Positions 1 through 9,764 are shown, numbered from the stretch's first letter. The stretch is 64,000 nt of DNA from an uncultured Clostridia bacterium (GCA_949443285.1 CASSLW010000008.1:1-64000); one strand, 5' to 3'. Notes: a model not told the origin generated them from the sequence alone. Numbers and translations are program-made.

Positions 1-69
1 GAACCCTCCTTGTTAAACTTTTTTGTCTAACAATTTGGGTTCACTTCACCGTCCCCTTTGGCAATTTTT

Positions 70-633
70 TTATTTTCTTGAGAATTTGTTTAAAACTATT
101 CCTACTGCATGCACTATTTCTGTTGATTTATTGTTTGCAATTCCTTTTCCTAGTGCTTTTCCTCCTACTGTAAGTGCTGCTACTAATGCACTTAGTAAGA
201 ATTGTAAATCGAATTGCATTCCAAATTGTTCTGTTACTTTCATTGCTATTAATGCACTTATTGCTCCACTTAATACTCCACATATGTCTCCAATTACGTC
301 TGCACATATGTTAGCTACTTTAGGTGCATTTCTTATTAATTTTATTGAGTCTTTTGAACCTTTTACTTTTTTTGTTGCTTTTGCGTGGAATTCGTGTTCG
401 TTCGCCACTGTTACTGCTACTCCTATGATGTCAAAAAATATTCCTATTCCTATTACTAGTATTAATATTAGTATTGCTGATATTAGGTTTAGGTGTGATA
501 CTCCATTTGCTGATATGTATGAGAATATCATTGATAGTATGAATGTCATAATAAATACTTGTATGAACCATTTGATGTTCGAGTTTTCTTTTTTGTTTTT
601 TTGATTTTCTTTGCTTTCTTGTGTATTGCTCAT
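70..633 (-). CDS. Small multi-pass membrane protein, OapA-like (DUF21/CorB-like annotation), encoded downstream of a structured RNA
   Basis: 187 aa ORF with hydrophobic segments and GIGIFFDIIGVAVTVANEHEFHAKATKKVKG...; size and position downstream of a large structured RNA match OLE-associated protein A. Confidence 0.65.
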   Translation of the reverse strand: MSNTQESKENQKNKKENSNIKWFIQVFIMTFILSMIFSYISANGVSHLNLISAILILILVIGIGIFFDIIGVAVTVANEHEFHAKATKKVKGSKDSIKLIRNAPKVANICADVIGDICGVLSGAISALIAMKVTEQFGMQFDLQFLLSALVAALTVGGKALGKGIANNKSTEIVHAVGIVLNKFSRK

Positions 634-670
634 TTTTCTTTGTTTTTCTCCTCTTTTATTAATTTAAATA

Positions 671-713
671 GGGCTTGAATTATGCATAGTTTTAATACAT
701 TTTTATCAAGCCC
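671..713 (-). terminator. Hairpin between structured RNA and OapA-like gene
   Basis: GGGCTTGA...TCAAGCCC inverted repeat; no strong U-tract, so terminator or processing hairpin. Confidence 0.35.
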
Positions 714-1298
714 CTTATTATTTTTATTGGTTAGGATGGTCAAAGTCTAAGTAAATTTTACAGTTTAGGTCTAGTCGAATTTCTCTGTTCTCCGCTTAGC
801 ATTACTGCTAGAACTGTTTCCATTTAAGGAGAACATCTACCGTTGGTAGACACCAGATCGCCACTTAAATCTGTACCTTAATCCCTAGACTTCTATGCTA
901 CATTTTAGCAAACATTCTAGAAGTTTTCCTTAACATGCATTTTTTAACTTTACTAGTCTTTTTTGCAACTGCAATTTCATAACCTAAAGTAAAATAAATT
1001 GGCCTAATTTGTTTTTACTTATGTAAAAATTAATCCCAATACCGTCACTCAAGACAGGCTACTCTATGTGTTTCGTGTCTTGGCACTCAACATAGGTTTA
1101 ACTTAAATTTTTATTTAAGCCTCCGCGAAATCAGGGTCACTATGTATGCCATTACATACTCCCCTAATCTCTTTACTCCCTGGATACACACAAAACTGGC
1201 ATTTCGCGCATAAACAAGAAACTTCAACGATGTGCCCTTTAGTGGATTTTTAGCCCCACCCTCGTAAAGTTTGCATGACTAGAATAATGCACCATCGT
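690..1298 (-). ncRNA. Large structured non-coding RNA, candidate OLE RNA
   Basis: About 600 nt without a convincing ORF; perfect promoter; long-range helices AACGAT-g-GTGC/GCAC-ATCGTT (1226-1232 region with 1293-1299 region), CGCGAAAT/ATTTCGCG (1124-1131 with 1201-1208), H-type pseudoknot (1050-1056/1076-1082 with 1064-1069/1090-1095); upstream of OapA-like gene. Confidence 0.65.
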
Positions 1299-1303
1299 TA
1301 TAT

Positions 1304-1332
1304 ATTATACAATTTTTGCCGGAATATTCCAA
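1304..1332 (-). promoter_or_regulatory. Sigma-A type promoter of the structured RNA
   Basis: Minus strand TTGGAA - 17 bp - TATAAT, about 6 nt before the start of the first RNA helix. Confidence 0.7.
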
Positions 1333-1497
1333 ATTTATTTTAGGTCTGTTTTGGTCTTAATTTGAGTTTGCCACTTTCTTTTATTTCCTTATTTTGCACT
1401 TATTCTCATTTTTTCTCATTTTTTCTCGTTTTTTCTAGTGTGTTTGTAATTATTCTTCTATCTATCTTCCGAATGCCTTCTTTGCGCTAATATGCAC

Positions 1498-1522
1498 AAA
1501 AAAAGCTCCCTAAAGGAAGCTT
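1498..1522 (-). terminator. Rho-independent terminator of the pilin-like gene
   Basis: Minus strand AAGCTTCC-TTTA-GGGAGCTT followed by T7. Confidence 0.8.
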
Positions 1523-1636
1523 CTTCTAAGAGAGTTTTCTTTCGGCGTATTGCATTCGCCGAGTTCTTATATTCAATTGCTCTATTTAAAACTATTCTCG
1601 TAATAGTTTTAATTTTGGTTTTTACAACATCCTGTC

Positions 1637-3070
1637 CTACAAATATAAAAGTGGGCGGAAAGTAACGCCGCTGTTGGCATCAGTCGTGAAGAAGTCGTCG
1701 TCGCGGTAGCTCGCATAGTAGATACCGTAGCCGCTGTCGTAAATACCTCCTCTATTCACGCACGGATAGCGGATGTGGCTGTAAGTTTCTGTTGTCCATT
1801 CACAACAATTACTTGCTATATCCCATATATTACATATTTTATCTTGATTAGTTGTTGCTAAATTATTTGTTCCCTGATTTGCTATGTAATCTTTATTTAA
1901 ACTATTTTGATTAGCATAATTCTCATTTGTAACTTTTTGTATAAATACTATTGCTGTATCCCATGCATAACTATTCATTAAATCACTTGCAAATGTCTTT
2001 CCTATATACATATTTTTTGATAATTCTGATGCTTTATTTTGTGTTACATAATTCCATACTTGGCTATTAGGCTTAGTTACTAATTGTCCGTTAGTATATC
2101 CTGTCCACATTGTGTCTGAACCATTATAATATCCATATGGTCCTGGATATTGTATTTCTGTTTCATCTAATGTTGCGTTGTCTACTCTTGCTTCATATCT
2201 TCCTATATAATATCCACCACTTCTTTCAGCACTTGCTTTCAATTTGAAATCTTCTATATCTGTTGCTATTGCATTTTTATAATCTGCTCCATGATTTTCT
2301 TTTGTGTCTTCTGTATAACTATCATATATTTCTTTTGAGCCTTCGTCATTCTCTTCTCCTGTTGTTTCATCAAATGTATATCTGCTTAAATTTATTGTTA
2401 CAGTTTCTGTTTCTGACTTTTTAATTTCTCCAACTGGTATCCATACAAATTCACTTCCAATTGTTCCTTCATATGTTGCATCTTGGATTACAATTCCGTC
2501 TTTTACACTTGGTGTTGGGTCTGATGGGTTATCTTTTATAATTTTAAATCCTGCTGGTACTGTTATCTTATTTCCAAATTCATCTGTTATAGGTGTATTA
2601 TTTTCAAATGTCTTATCTTGCTCTATTGTTTCTGCTACTGTTGTTCCTGTATTATAATCTTCTGCTGGTGGAGTTTCTCCTGCTTTTACTACTGTTGTAA
2701 CTTTTCCAGTTGTTGTATTTATCGTTACGTCATATCCTTTATATGTTACTTTAATTGTATTTCCATTGTCTTTTATATTTGAGTCTGTTAGTCCTAGATT
2801 TTTCTTCACGTTTGTTTTAAAATCTTCTTTATTAGATTTTCCTGTTGTTTCGTCTATACTTCCTATTGCCTCTAACTGCACCGCTTCTCTAGCTTCTGCT
2901 TCTGTTGTTTTGTCTTTGGCCGTTACAGCTTTTGTTAGCACTCCATTATCTCCTGTTAATGTTGCAATTGCTACACCTGCAAGTATTAGTAATACTATAA
3001 TTGTAATTACTAATGCTATTAATGTAATACCTTTGTTATTTGTCTTTAACTTTCTATTTTTTATTTGCAT
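1637..3070 (-). CDS. Prepilin-like N-terminus fused to FGE-sulfatase/C-type-lectin-like C-terminal domain; candidate DGR variable protein
   Basis: N-term NNKGITLIALVITIIVLLILAGVAI; C-term NIWDIASNCCEWT...CVNRGGIYDSGYGIYYASYRDDDFF...FRPLLYL. Confidence 0.75.
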   Translation of the reverse strand: MQIKNRKLKTNNKGITLIALVITIIVLLILAGVAIATLTGDNGVLTKAVTAKDKTTEAEAREAVQLEAIGSIDETTGKSNKEDFKTNVKKNLGLTDSNIKDNGNTIKVTYKGYDVTINTTTGKVTTVVKAGETPPAEDYNTGTTVAETIEQDKTFENNTPITDEFGNKITVPAGFKIIKDNPSDPTPSVKDGIVIQDATYEGTIGSEFVWIPVGEIKKSETETVTINLSRYTFDETTGEENDEGSKEIYDSYTEDTKENHGADYKNAIATDIEDFKLKASAERSGGYYIGRYEARVDNATLDETEIQYPGPYGYYNGSDTMWTGYTNGQLVTKPNSQVWNYVTQNKASELSKNMYIGKTFASDLMNSYAWDTAIVFIQKVTNENYANQNSLNKDYIANQGTNNLATTNQDKICNIWDIASNCCEWTTETYSHIRYPCVNRGGIYDSGYGIYYASYRDDDFFTTDANSGVTFRPLLYL

Positions 3071-3269
3071 AAAAAACTTCTCCTCTCTCTTTTGTTTTTT
3101 CTTTTGCTTTACTGCTTTTATTTTATTATATGTATTTATATTACGTAAATAGATAATACATCATTTTCTTTATTTAAATTATTCCACTTTTGCAAAAAAA
3201 TTGTATTGACCTGAATTTTCAGTTTCAATACAATTTTCTATATCTAATATTTGCATTTATTGAGCATTT

Positions 3270-3941
3270 TTATATGTTCTTTTTTATTTCGTTGTATATT
3301 TCTTCGTGTATGTCTTCTATTGTTCTTATGTTATCATCTTTTACACATTTTATTTCATACCAACCGTATTTTTGCGCTACCTCACATGCTGCTGAGTATG
3401 CATCTTTTAAGTGTTCTGTGTCGCTTTCATGTATGTCTTTTTTGGTGTCATGTGTAAATTTATTTTCTCTATTTGCCATTAGTTCTAATGATTTTTCTAC
3501 TGGCATGTTTAAGAAGAATACTTCTGTTGGTATGGGTAGTTTGTATAGGTTGAATTCAAAATCCCATAACCATTTTAAAAATTTTTCTCTTTCTACTGGA
3601 TCTGATATTTTCCCTGCTTGGTGTACCATGTTAGCTGTTGTGTATCTATCTGCTAGTATTATTCCGCCTTTTTCATAGTATTCTTGGTATCCTGTTTTGA
3701 ATGTTGCGTATCTGTCTGCTGCATAGAATGTTGATGCTATGTATGGACTTATTTCTTTTGCGTTTGTTCCAAATTCTCCTGATAAATACATTTTTACTAG
3801 TGCTGAACTGTCGCTTTCATAGTTTGGAAAGCTTACTACTTTATAGTCTATTCCGTCTTGTGTTAGCCTTTCTTGTAGTTTTTTGAATTGTGTTTGTTTT
3901 CCGCTTCCGTCTGTTCCGTCTATTACGTATAATTTTCCCAT
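3270..3941 (-). CDS. tmk: Thymidylate kinase family (dTMP kinase)
   Basis: MGKLYVIDGTDGSGKQTQ P-loop, DRYTTANMVHQ motif. Confidence 0.88.
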   Translation of the reverse strand: MGKLYVIDGTDGSGKQTQFKKLQERLTQDGIDYKVVSFPNYESDSSALVKMYLSGEFGTNAKEISPYIASTFYAADRYATFKTGYQEYYEKGGIILADRYTTANMVHQAGKISDPVEREKFLKWLWDFEFNLYKLPIPTEVFFLNMPVEKSLELMANRENKFTHDTKKDIHESDTEHLKDAYSAACEVAQKYGWYEIKCVKDDNIRTIEDIHEEIYNEIKKNI

Positions 3942-4063
3942 ATTTTTTCTCCTTCTTTGCTTTTTTCTTTTTTATTTTACTAGTTTAATTTGTGAAAATC
4001 AATATATTTCTTGTTTTTATTTTACATTATAAAATCTACAAAATATATTTATGATAGCGCAAC

Positions 4064-4359
4064 ATTTATATTCTATTATACTTAAATTACAACCTACAAG
4101 AAATAATATTAAATTTCAACATAACAAGTTTACATTCTACTATATTTAAATTACTACCTACTGGATCCGCTGTAGTTGCATATTCTTGTAAATTCTTTAC
4201 ATTCTATTATATTTATATTACTACTTGACATTGAGGACAAGTCCAAACTTCGTAGCCATAATTTACATTCTATTATATTTAAATTTCTACTGCAAATTTA
4301 TCTATTTCACTAAACCCTACTAACTCATAATTTACATTCTACTATATTTAAATTATTGC
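4064..4359 (-). CRISPR. Small degenerate CRISPR array, 5 repeat units and 4 spacers
   Basis: Repeats at 4064, 4128, 4195, 4261 and 4330, variants of ATTTACATTCTACTATATTTAAATTACTAC (same as array at 54113-55120); spacers about 34-39 nt. Confidence 0.9.
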
Positions 4360-4501
4360 ACGCATAAACAAGCCCATTATCTCATATATCCTAAAAAGCA
4401 TAACTTTTATCTTTCCATTGACACATATTTTGTTTTCCTTCTTTTTAATGTTTTTATTATATCTTTTATTCTTGCATTTATCAATCTTTTCTCACACAAA
4501 A

Positions 4502-4526
4502 ATACACTACGTATTACATAGTGTAT
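4502..4526 (-). terminator. Rho-independent terminator of symporter gene
   Basis: Minus strand ATACACTA...TAGTGTAT stem followed by T-rich tract. Confidence 0.65.
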
Positions 4527-4590
4527 CTTTTGTTTTATATTGACCTTTATTTACTTCAAATTTTCCTATTACAGCATCTACTTAATTTCA

Positions 4591-5841
4591 TTATTTATCT
4601 AACCAATCTTTCCCATCAACAACCCTTGTAACCATCATAGAAGAAACCGTATCTCCTACAACATTAAGCATAGTTGCTGGTGGGTCAATAATTGTAGCTA
4701 TAATTGTCAAAATTGGAAGTGCTGCTACTGGATAGCCAAGCATAGTAATAATTAGCATTTCTGAAATAGTTCCACCACCAATTGGCACTGCTGTTATTAA
4801 AAGGTTTGCAAGTAATGCAACTCCTACTACTCCTAAAATACTTCCTGGTGTTGCTAAGCTTGTTCCAAATAGACAAACTAAAAACATTATTTTAAATACT
4901 GAACCTATTATTGAACCGTCTTTATGGAAGCTTGTTCCTAATGGTATTGTTGTTTCTGCTATATCATCTGGTACTCCCATTTTTTTAGCGCATTCAACAT
5001 TTACTGGTATTGATGCTGCACTTGAACATGTTGCTAATGCTGTTAATGTTGAAGGTATGGCGTTTTTCCAAAATGCTGCTATTCCTTTTTTCCCACCTGC
5101 TATAAAAGCATATATTGTGTATATAATAAAGTAAAATGCTATTGCTACAATTGTATATATTACAAATGTTTTTAAGTATCCTACTGCTATTGAAGCTCCA
5201 AAGCTTCCTACTAATGCTGCAAAGTAGCATCCTAATCCTACTGGTGCAAAATACATTATGATTTTTACTATGTTTCCTACTATTTCATTTGCTGATACTA
5301 GAAAATCATATACAGGCTTTCCTTTTTCTCCTGCCATATTTGTTGCAATTCCAAATATTACTGATGCAATTAGAAGTGCTACAATGTTATCTTTTGATAA
5401 CAATTTCGAAAAGTCATTTACTGTTAATAAATTAACTGTTCTGTCTGCAATTGTTAGTTCTTCCTCATCTGTTGCTTCGTCGTCTGTTGTTTCTTGTAGT
5501 GAAGTTCTAATTTGTTCTCCGTCTTCTGGGTTTACTAGTTTTACAAAATATGTACTAACAAATCCTATAATTACCGCAATAATTGATGTGAATATGAATA
5601 CGCCAATTATTGTAATCATTATTTTTCCTATTCTTTTTGGTTGTTTCATTTTTGCAATTGATGTGGTAATTGTTAAGAATATTAGTGGTACAATTATTAC
5701 CAGTAATAGATTTAGAAATAAATCTCCCAAAGGACTTAAAATTGTTGCTTTTTCTTGGAATATAATTCCTACAATGGCACCAACAATAATAGCAACTAAT
5801 AAAATTATTGTTGATTTGTAATTTGATAAAAATTTTTTCAT
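4591..5841 (-). CDS. Dicarboxylate/amino acid:cation symporter (DAACS family)
   Basis: 416 aa; IVPLIFLTITTSIAKM and SSAASIPVNVE...PLGTSFHKDGS motifs. Confidence 0.88.
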   Translation of the reverse strand: MKKFLSNYKSTIILLVAIIVGAIVGIIFQEKATILSPLGDLFLNLLLVIIVPLIFLTITTSIAKMKQPKRIGKIMITIIGVFIFTSIIAVIIGFVSTYFVKLVNPEDGEQIRTSLQETTDDEATDEEELTIADRTVNLLTVNDFSKLLSKDNIVALLIASVIFGIATNMAGEKGKPVYDFLVSANEIVGNIVKIIMYFAPVGLGCYFAALVGSFGASIAVGYLKTFVIYTIVAIAFYFIIYTIYAFIAGGKKGIAAFWKNAIPSTLTALATCSSAASIPVNVECAKKMGVPDDIAETTIPLGTSFHKDGSIIGSVFKIMFLVCLFGTSLATPGSILGVVGVALLANLLITAVPIGGGTISEMLIITMLGYPVAALPILTIIATIIDPPATMLNVVGDTVSSMMVTRVVDGKDWLDK

Positions 5842-5949
5842 AGTACTACCTCTTTCTAATGTAAGGTAACTAAAAATATAGTTATATCTTTAGAATTTGT
5901 TATTATTATATATTACAATATTCGCTTTTTCAAGTATTTATGACATATT

Positions 5950-6216
5950 TTATGCTCTTTCATAATGTGACCATATGCTAAGTATTTTTATGGCTTTTTC
6001 TTCTTCATATACTTGATAAACTAATCTGTGTTGTATATTAATTCTTCTTGAGTATGCTCCTTTCAGCTCCCCAACCAATTTTTCATATGGTGGTGGAGTT
6101 TTAATTGGGTCTTGTTTTATTATTTCTATTAATCTTTTTAGTTTGTCATTTAATCCTGCCGATTTTATTTTGGACACATCTTTTACTGCTTGTTTCCTAT
6201 AAAACACTTTATACAC
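5950..6216 (-). CDS. Txe/YoeB family toxin
   Basis: 88 aa; KLVGELKGAYSRRINIQHRLVYQV...WSHYE. Confidence 0.9.
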   Translation of the reverse strand: MYKVFYRKQAVKDVSKIKSAGLNDKLKRLIEIIKQDPIKTPPPYEKLVGELKGAYSRRINIQHRLVYQVYEEEKAIKILSIWSHYERA

Positions 6217-6488
6217 TATAATTCCACCTCTTCTTCATCAATGCAGTCTTCTAATGGTTCTTTTAGTCCTTTTACTATATCTTCTTTTAATCCTGGAATA
6301 GATGATATATATAATGTTTCCATTAAGTTGTTATAATCTTCTTCTGATAGAACTACTGCATTTCCATTTTTTGTTGATATATTTATCGGTTCATTATATT
6401 TGATAGTTTTCTCTAATAGTTCATATATATCTTTTCTGAAATTTGTTATATTTATATTAGTCATAATAACACCTCCTGATATTTTCAT
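6216..6488 (-). CDS. Phd/YefM family antitoxin
   Basis: Overlaps toxin start; NFRKDIYELLEKTIKYNEPINISTKNGNAVVLSEEDYNNLMETLYI. Confidence 0.88.
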   Translation of the reverse strand: MKISGGVIMTNINITNFRKDIYELLEKTIKYNEPINISTKNGNAVVLSEEDYNNLMETLYISSIPGLKEDIVKGLKEPLEDCIDEEEVEL

Positions 6489-6559
6489 ATATAATTATAG
6501 CATACGTTTTAACGTACGTCAACGTTCTATATTATTATTTTAATCATATTTATGTGCTA

Positions 6560-6922
6560 TTATTCAAAAGCCTGTTTTATATGTTCTATTTTGTAATTGC
6601 TATTATTCAAAAAAACTTCAATTACATCAAATCTAGTAGGTTTATTTGCAAGTTTATTTTTATAAATATAATATTTTGCAACCTTTTTAATATGTTGCTG
6701 TTTTACCTTTTCAACCGCTTCACCGGGTCTACCATATTTTAAACTTGTACGAGTTTTCACTTCTACAAATACAAGCTCTTTTCTAGTTTCGTCATATGAA
6801 ACAATATCAATCTCGCCTTGTCTACATCTCAAATTTCTTTTTAGAATTTTATAATTATTTTTTTCTAGGTATTGGCAAGCTAAGTTCTCGCCAATTTTTC
6901 CTATTCCTTGATTTAAATACAT
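6560..6922 (-). CDS. YraN/UPF0102 family endonuclease-like protein
   Basis: GKIGENLACQYLEKNNYKIL...GEIDIV...VFVEVKTR. Confidence 0.9.
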   Translation of the reverse strand: MYLNQGIGKIGENLACQYLEKNNYKILKRNLRCRQGEIDIVSYDETRKELVFVEVKTRTSLKYGRPGEAVEKVKQQHIKKVAKYYIYKNKLANKPTRFDVIEVFLNNSNYKIEHIKQAFE

Positions 6923-7830
6923 TTATACCCTCCCTCTATTTTCTTTATAGCCCCTTCTAATTCTAGCATCAATAGAGCATTTGTGATTTCGCTTATTGAT
7001 TTATTAGATTTTTTCGCTATTTCATTTACTTCTTTGTTTCCGTTTCTAATTAGCATATATACTTCTTTTTCTATTTTGTTTGTTAAGTGCATTTCAAGAG
7101 TTTTGTTTGTCTTTTGTTTTTGTATTTTATTCTTATTTATTTTATCTATATTTTCTGTACTAGCTTCTTCAAATTCTATATACTTTAAAAATTCAAAATT
7201 ATCAATAATATCTTTTGTTGAAGTAATTAAAATAGCTCCCTTTTTTATTAAATTATTTGTTCCTACTCCATATTTGTCATCAATTTCATGTGGCAACACA
7301 AATACCTTTCTTCCTTGACTTTTAGCTAGCCTCGCTGTCACACTTGTTCCGCTTCTATGTGCTGCTTCTACCACTAATATTGCTATGGATAGTCCACTTA
7401 CAATCCTATTTCTTTCTAGAAATAAGTTTGACTTAGCTTTTGTATCTGGTGGATATTCGCTTACTATAAGTCCACCTTCTTTTATAATTTCTTTGTATAA
7501 TTCTATATTTTCCTTTGGAAATATATGATTAAATCCATTTCCTAATACTGCTATTGTCTTTCCTCCAGCTTGCATTGTACCTATATGTGCTGCACTATCA
7601 ATACCTTTTGCCATTCCACTTGCAATAGTTATTTTTTGCATTGTTAGTTCAGCTGCAAATTTTTTTGCAAGTTTTTTACCATTTGGGGTACAATTTCGCG
7701 AACCTACAATTGAAATTATATTTTGGTTTAATAATTCAATATTTCCTTCTAAATATAGTTGCTTAGGTGGATTTTTTATGTTTCTTAATTGTTTTGGATA
7801 TTGTTTATCTTCTATTGTGACTTTTGTCAT
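6913..7830 (-). CDS. dprA: DNA-processing protein DprA
   Basis: VGSRNCTPNGKKLAKKFA, SGMAKGIDSAAHIGT, SEYPPDTKAKSNLFLERNRIVSGLS. Confidence 0.95.
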   Translation of the reverse strand: MTKVTIEDKQYPKQLRNIKNPPKQLYLEGNIELLNQNIISIVGSRNCTPNGKKLAKKFAAELTMQKITIASGMAKGIDSAAHIGTMQAGGKTIAVLGNGFNHIFPKENIELYKEIIKEGGLIVSEYPPDTKAKSNLFLERNRIVSGLSIAILVVEAAHRSGTSVTARLAKSQGRKVFVLPHEIDDKYGVGTNNLIKKGAILITSTKDIIDNFEFLKYIEFEEASTENIDKINKNKIQKQKTNKTLEMHLTNKIEKEVYMLIRNGNKEVNEIAKKSNKSISEITNALLMLELEGAIKKIEGGYKCI

Positions 7831-7845
7831 TTAAATCCCCCTTAC

Positions 7846-9393
7846 TTAATTTTCAAAATATTTTCTATCTAAACTTCTATATTGAATTGCTTCTGCAAGA
7901 TGTTGCGTTTTTATTTCTTTTGAATTCTCTAAATCTGCTATTGTCCTTGCCACTTTTAAAATTCGTCCATATGCTCTTGCACTTAAACCTAGTTTTTCAA
8001 ATGCCTCTTCTAGAATTTTTTTACTTTTATTATCTAGCCTACAATATTTTTCAATTAAAGCTGGTGTCAATTCTGAATTTGAAAATATCTTTTGTCCTTT
8101 GTATCTTTCTAGTTGTATTTTTCTTGCTTTGTTTACTCTTTTTCTAATTTCTTCTGATGTTTCTTCTTTTTTATATGAATTTAATTTTTGATATGGAACT
8201 CTACTTACTTCTATTTGCAAATCAATTCTATCTAAAAGTGGTCCACTTATTTTACTCATATATTTTCGAATTTGTTCTTTTGTACAATTACACTTTTGTG
8301 TATCTGAACCATAAAATCCACATGGGCACGGGTTCATACTGGCTAACAGTACAAATTTACATGGATATGTAACCGCCATATTTAGCCTACTTATTGTTAC
8401 ACTTTTATCTTCTAACGGCCCTCGTAACGCTTCTATAACTTTTTTATTAAATTCTGGCAATTCGTCTAAAAATAAAACTCCATAATGTGCTAAACTTATC
8501 TCTCCGCGGTTTTGGCGTCCTACCACCGCCTATTAATGAGGTTGTTGTTATTGTATGATGTGGGCTTTTAAATGGCCTTGTTAAAATTATTGGTTTTTCT
8601 TCTGATAATAATCCTGCTATACTATGAATTTTCGTCACTTCTAACGCTTCTTCAAAGCTCATATCTGGTAATATACTCGGAAATCTTTTGGCAAGCATTG
8701 TCTTCCCTGAACCGGGAACACCGAATTAACGCACAATTATGGCTTCCTGCTGCCGATACTTCTAGCGCTCTTTTTACTAATTCTTGCCCTTTTACTTCTG
8801 AAAAATCAAACTGATATTTTGCTTGATTTTGTGAATTAAATTTTTTTGTTTTTGTTTTCTCAATATATGAGTTTCCATTTAAATATTCTATAATTTCTTC
8901 TAAATGATTAATTGGTAATATCTTTAGTCCGTCAACTATTTGAGCCTCATTTTCGTTTTGCTTTGGCAGAACTATTCTTTTTATTCCTAGTCTTTTCGCC
9001 TCTATGCAAATTGGTAAAATTCCATTTATTTTTTCCACACTTCCATATAAAGATAGTTCTCCTACAAAAATGGTATCTTTTAGGAATTCTAATAAATACG
9101 GATTACTAATTTGTTGGCTTGCTATTAAAATACCTAAAGCTATTGGTAAATCAAACTTTGAACCTTCTTTTCTTGTATTCGCTGGCGCTAAATTTACAAT
9201 GATTTTTCTACTTAGCATTTCCCCTTGTGTATTTTTTATCGCTGTTTTAACTCTCTCTTTTGCTTCTTTTACACTTGCATCTGGTAACCCGAACTATCTC
9301 GAAATGCGGAAGCCCTGCTGATATGTCTACTTGTATAGATACTAAATATCCATTTAATCCTTGTAACGCCATACTTTGTACTGTTGATAACAT
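7846..9393 (-). CDS. comM: Mg-chelatase-like ATPase ComM/YifB; full length requires three +1 shifts at CGG (9289-9291, 8721-8723, 8504-8506)
   Basis: Concatenated frames give uninterrupted Com[35 protein letters not shown][G]LPDASVK...CALI[G][17 protein letters not shown]...RTPKP[G][18 protein letters not shown]. Confidence 0.92.
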
Positions 9394-9408
9394 TTGCTTC
9401 CTTTCTTT

Positions 9409-9584
9409 TATGTTTGGATATCTGAGATCACTACAATTGGTAAAATAATTATTAAAGGGTATGAAATATTTGCCGAATGCACGAATTTCAAAAATCTATT
9501 TATATAACTTTTATAGGGATTTTATAAATGAATAACTATTAAATAAAGGGGTTCAATTGTAATGACCTCAGATATCCAAACATA
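9409..9584. mobile_element. MITE, about 176 bp, with about 30-bp terminal inverted repeats and TA target duplication
   Basis: Left TIR TATGTTTGGATATCTGAGATCACTACAATTG; right TIR reverse complement TATGTTTGGATATCTGAGGTCATTACAATTG; flanking TA. Confidence 0.82.
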
Positions 9585-9748
9585 TTTTATTGTTCTCTTG
9601 ATTATTTTTGATTTAATTTTCGATTTAAAAATTCTTGATTTTAATTAAATTAGTATTGCAATAAATATTTAACTGTAAATCTTTTTATAGCTTAACAGAA
9701 TTTTTTACAAATTGCAATACTTTTTTTAAAATTTCCCAAAAAACTTTT

Positions 9749-9764
9749 CGACAAAATTCGACAA
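9749..9764. repeat. Candidate attL core
   Basis: 16-bp direct repeat identical to 46222-46237. Confidence 0.6.

Noticed and set aside
23-604. Plus-strand ORF of 193 aa opposite the OapA-like gene, and many other antisense ORFs in the track
   Set aside because: Low-complexity Leu/Phe/Ser-rich shadow ORFs on the opposite strand of well-supported genes
690-1298. tmRNA or RNase P RNA
   Set aside because: No tRNA-like end with CCA, no tag ORF, no GAGGAAAGTCC-type P4 signature
4064-4359. Cas12a or Cas13 type repeat assignment
   Set aside because: Repeat lacks the 3' TAGAT hairpin or Cas13-like conserved ends; resembles clostridial type I-B repeats, subtype left open
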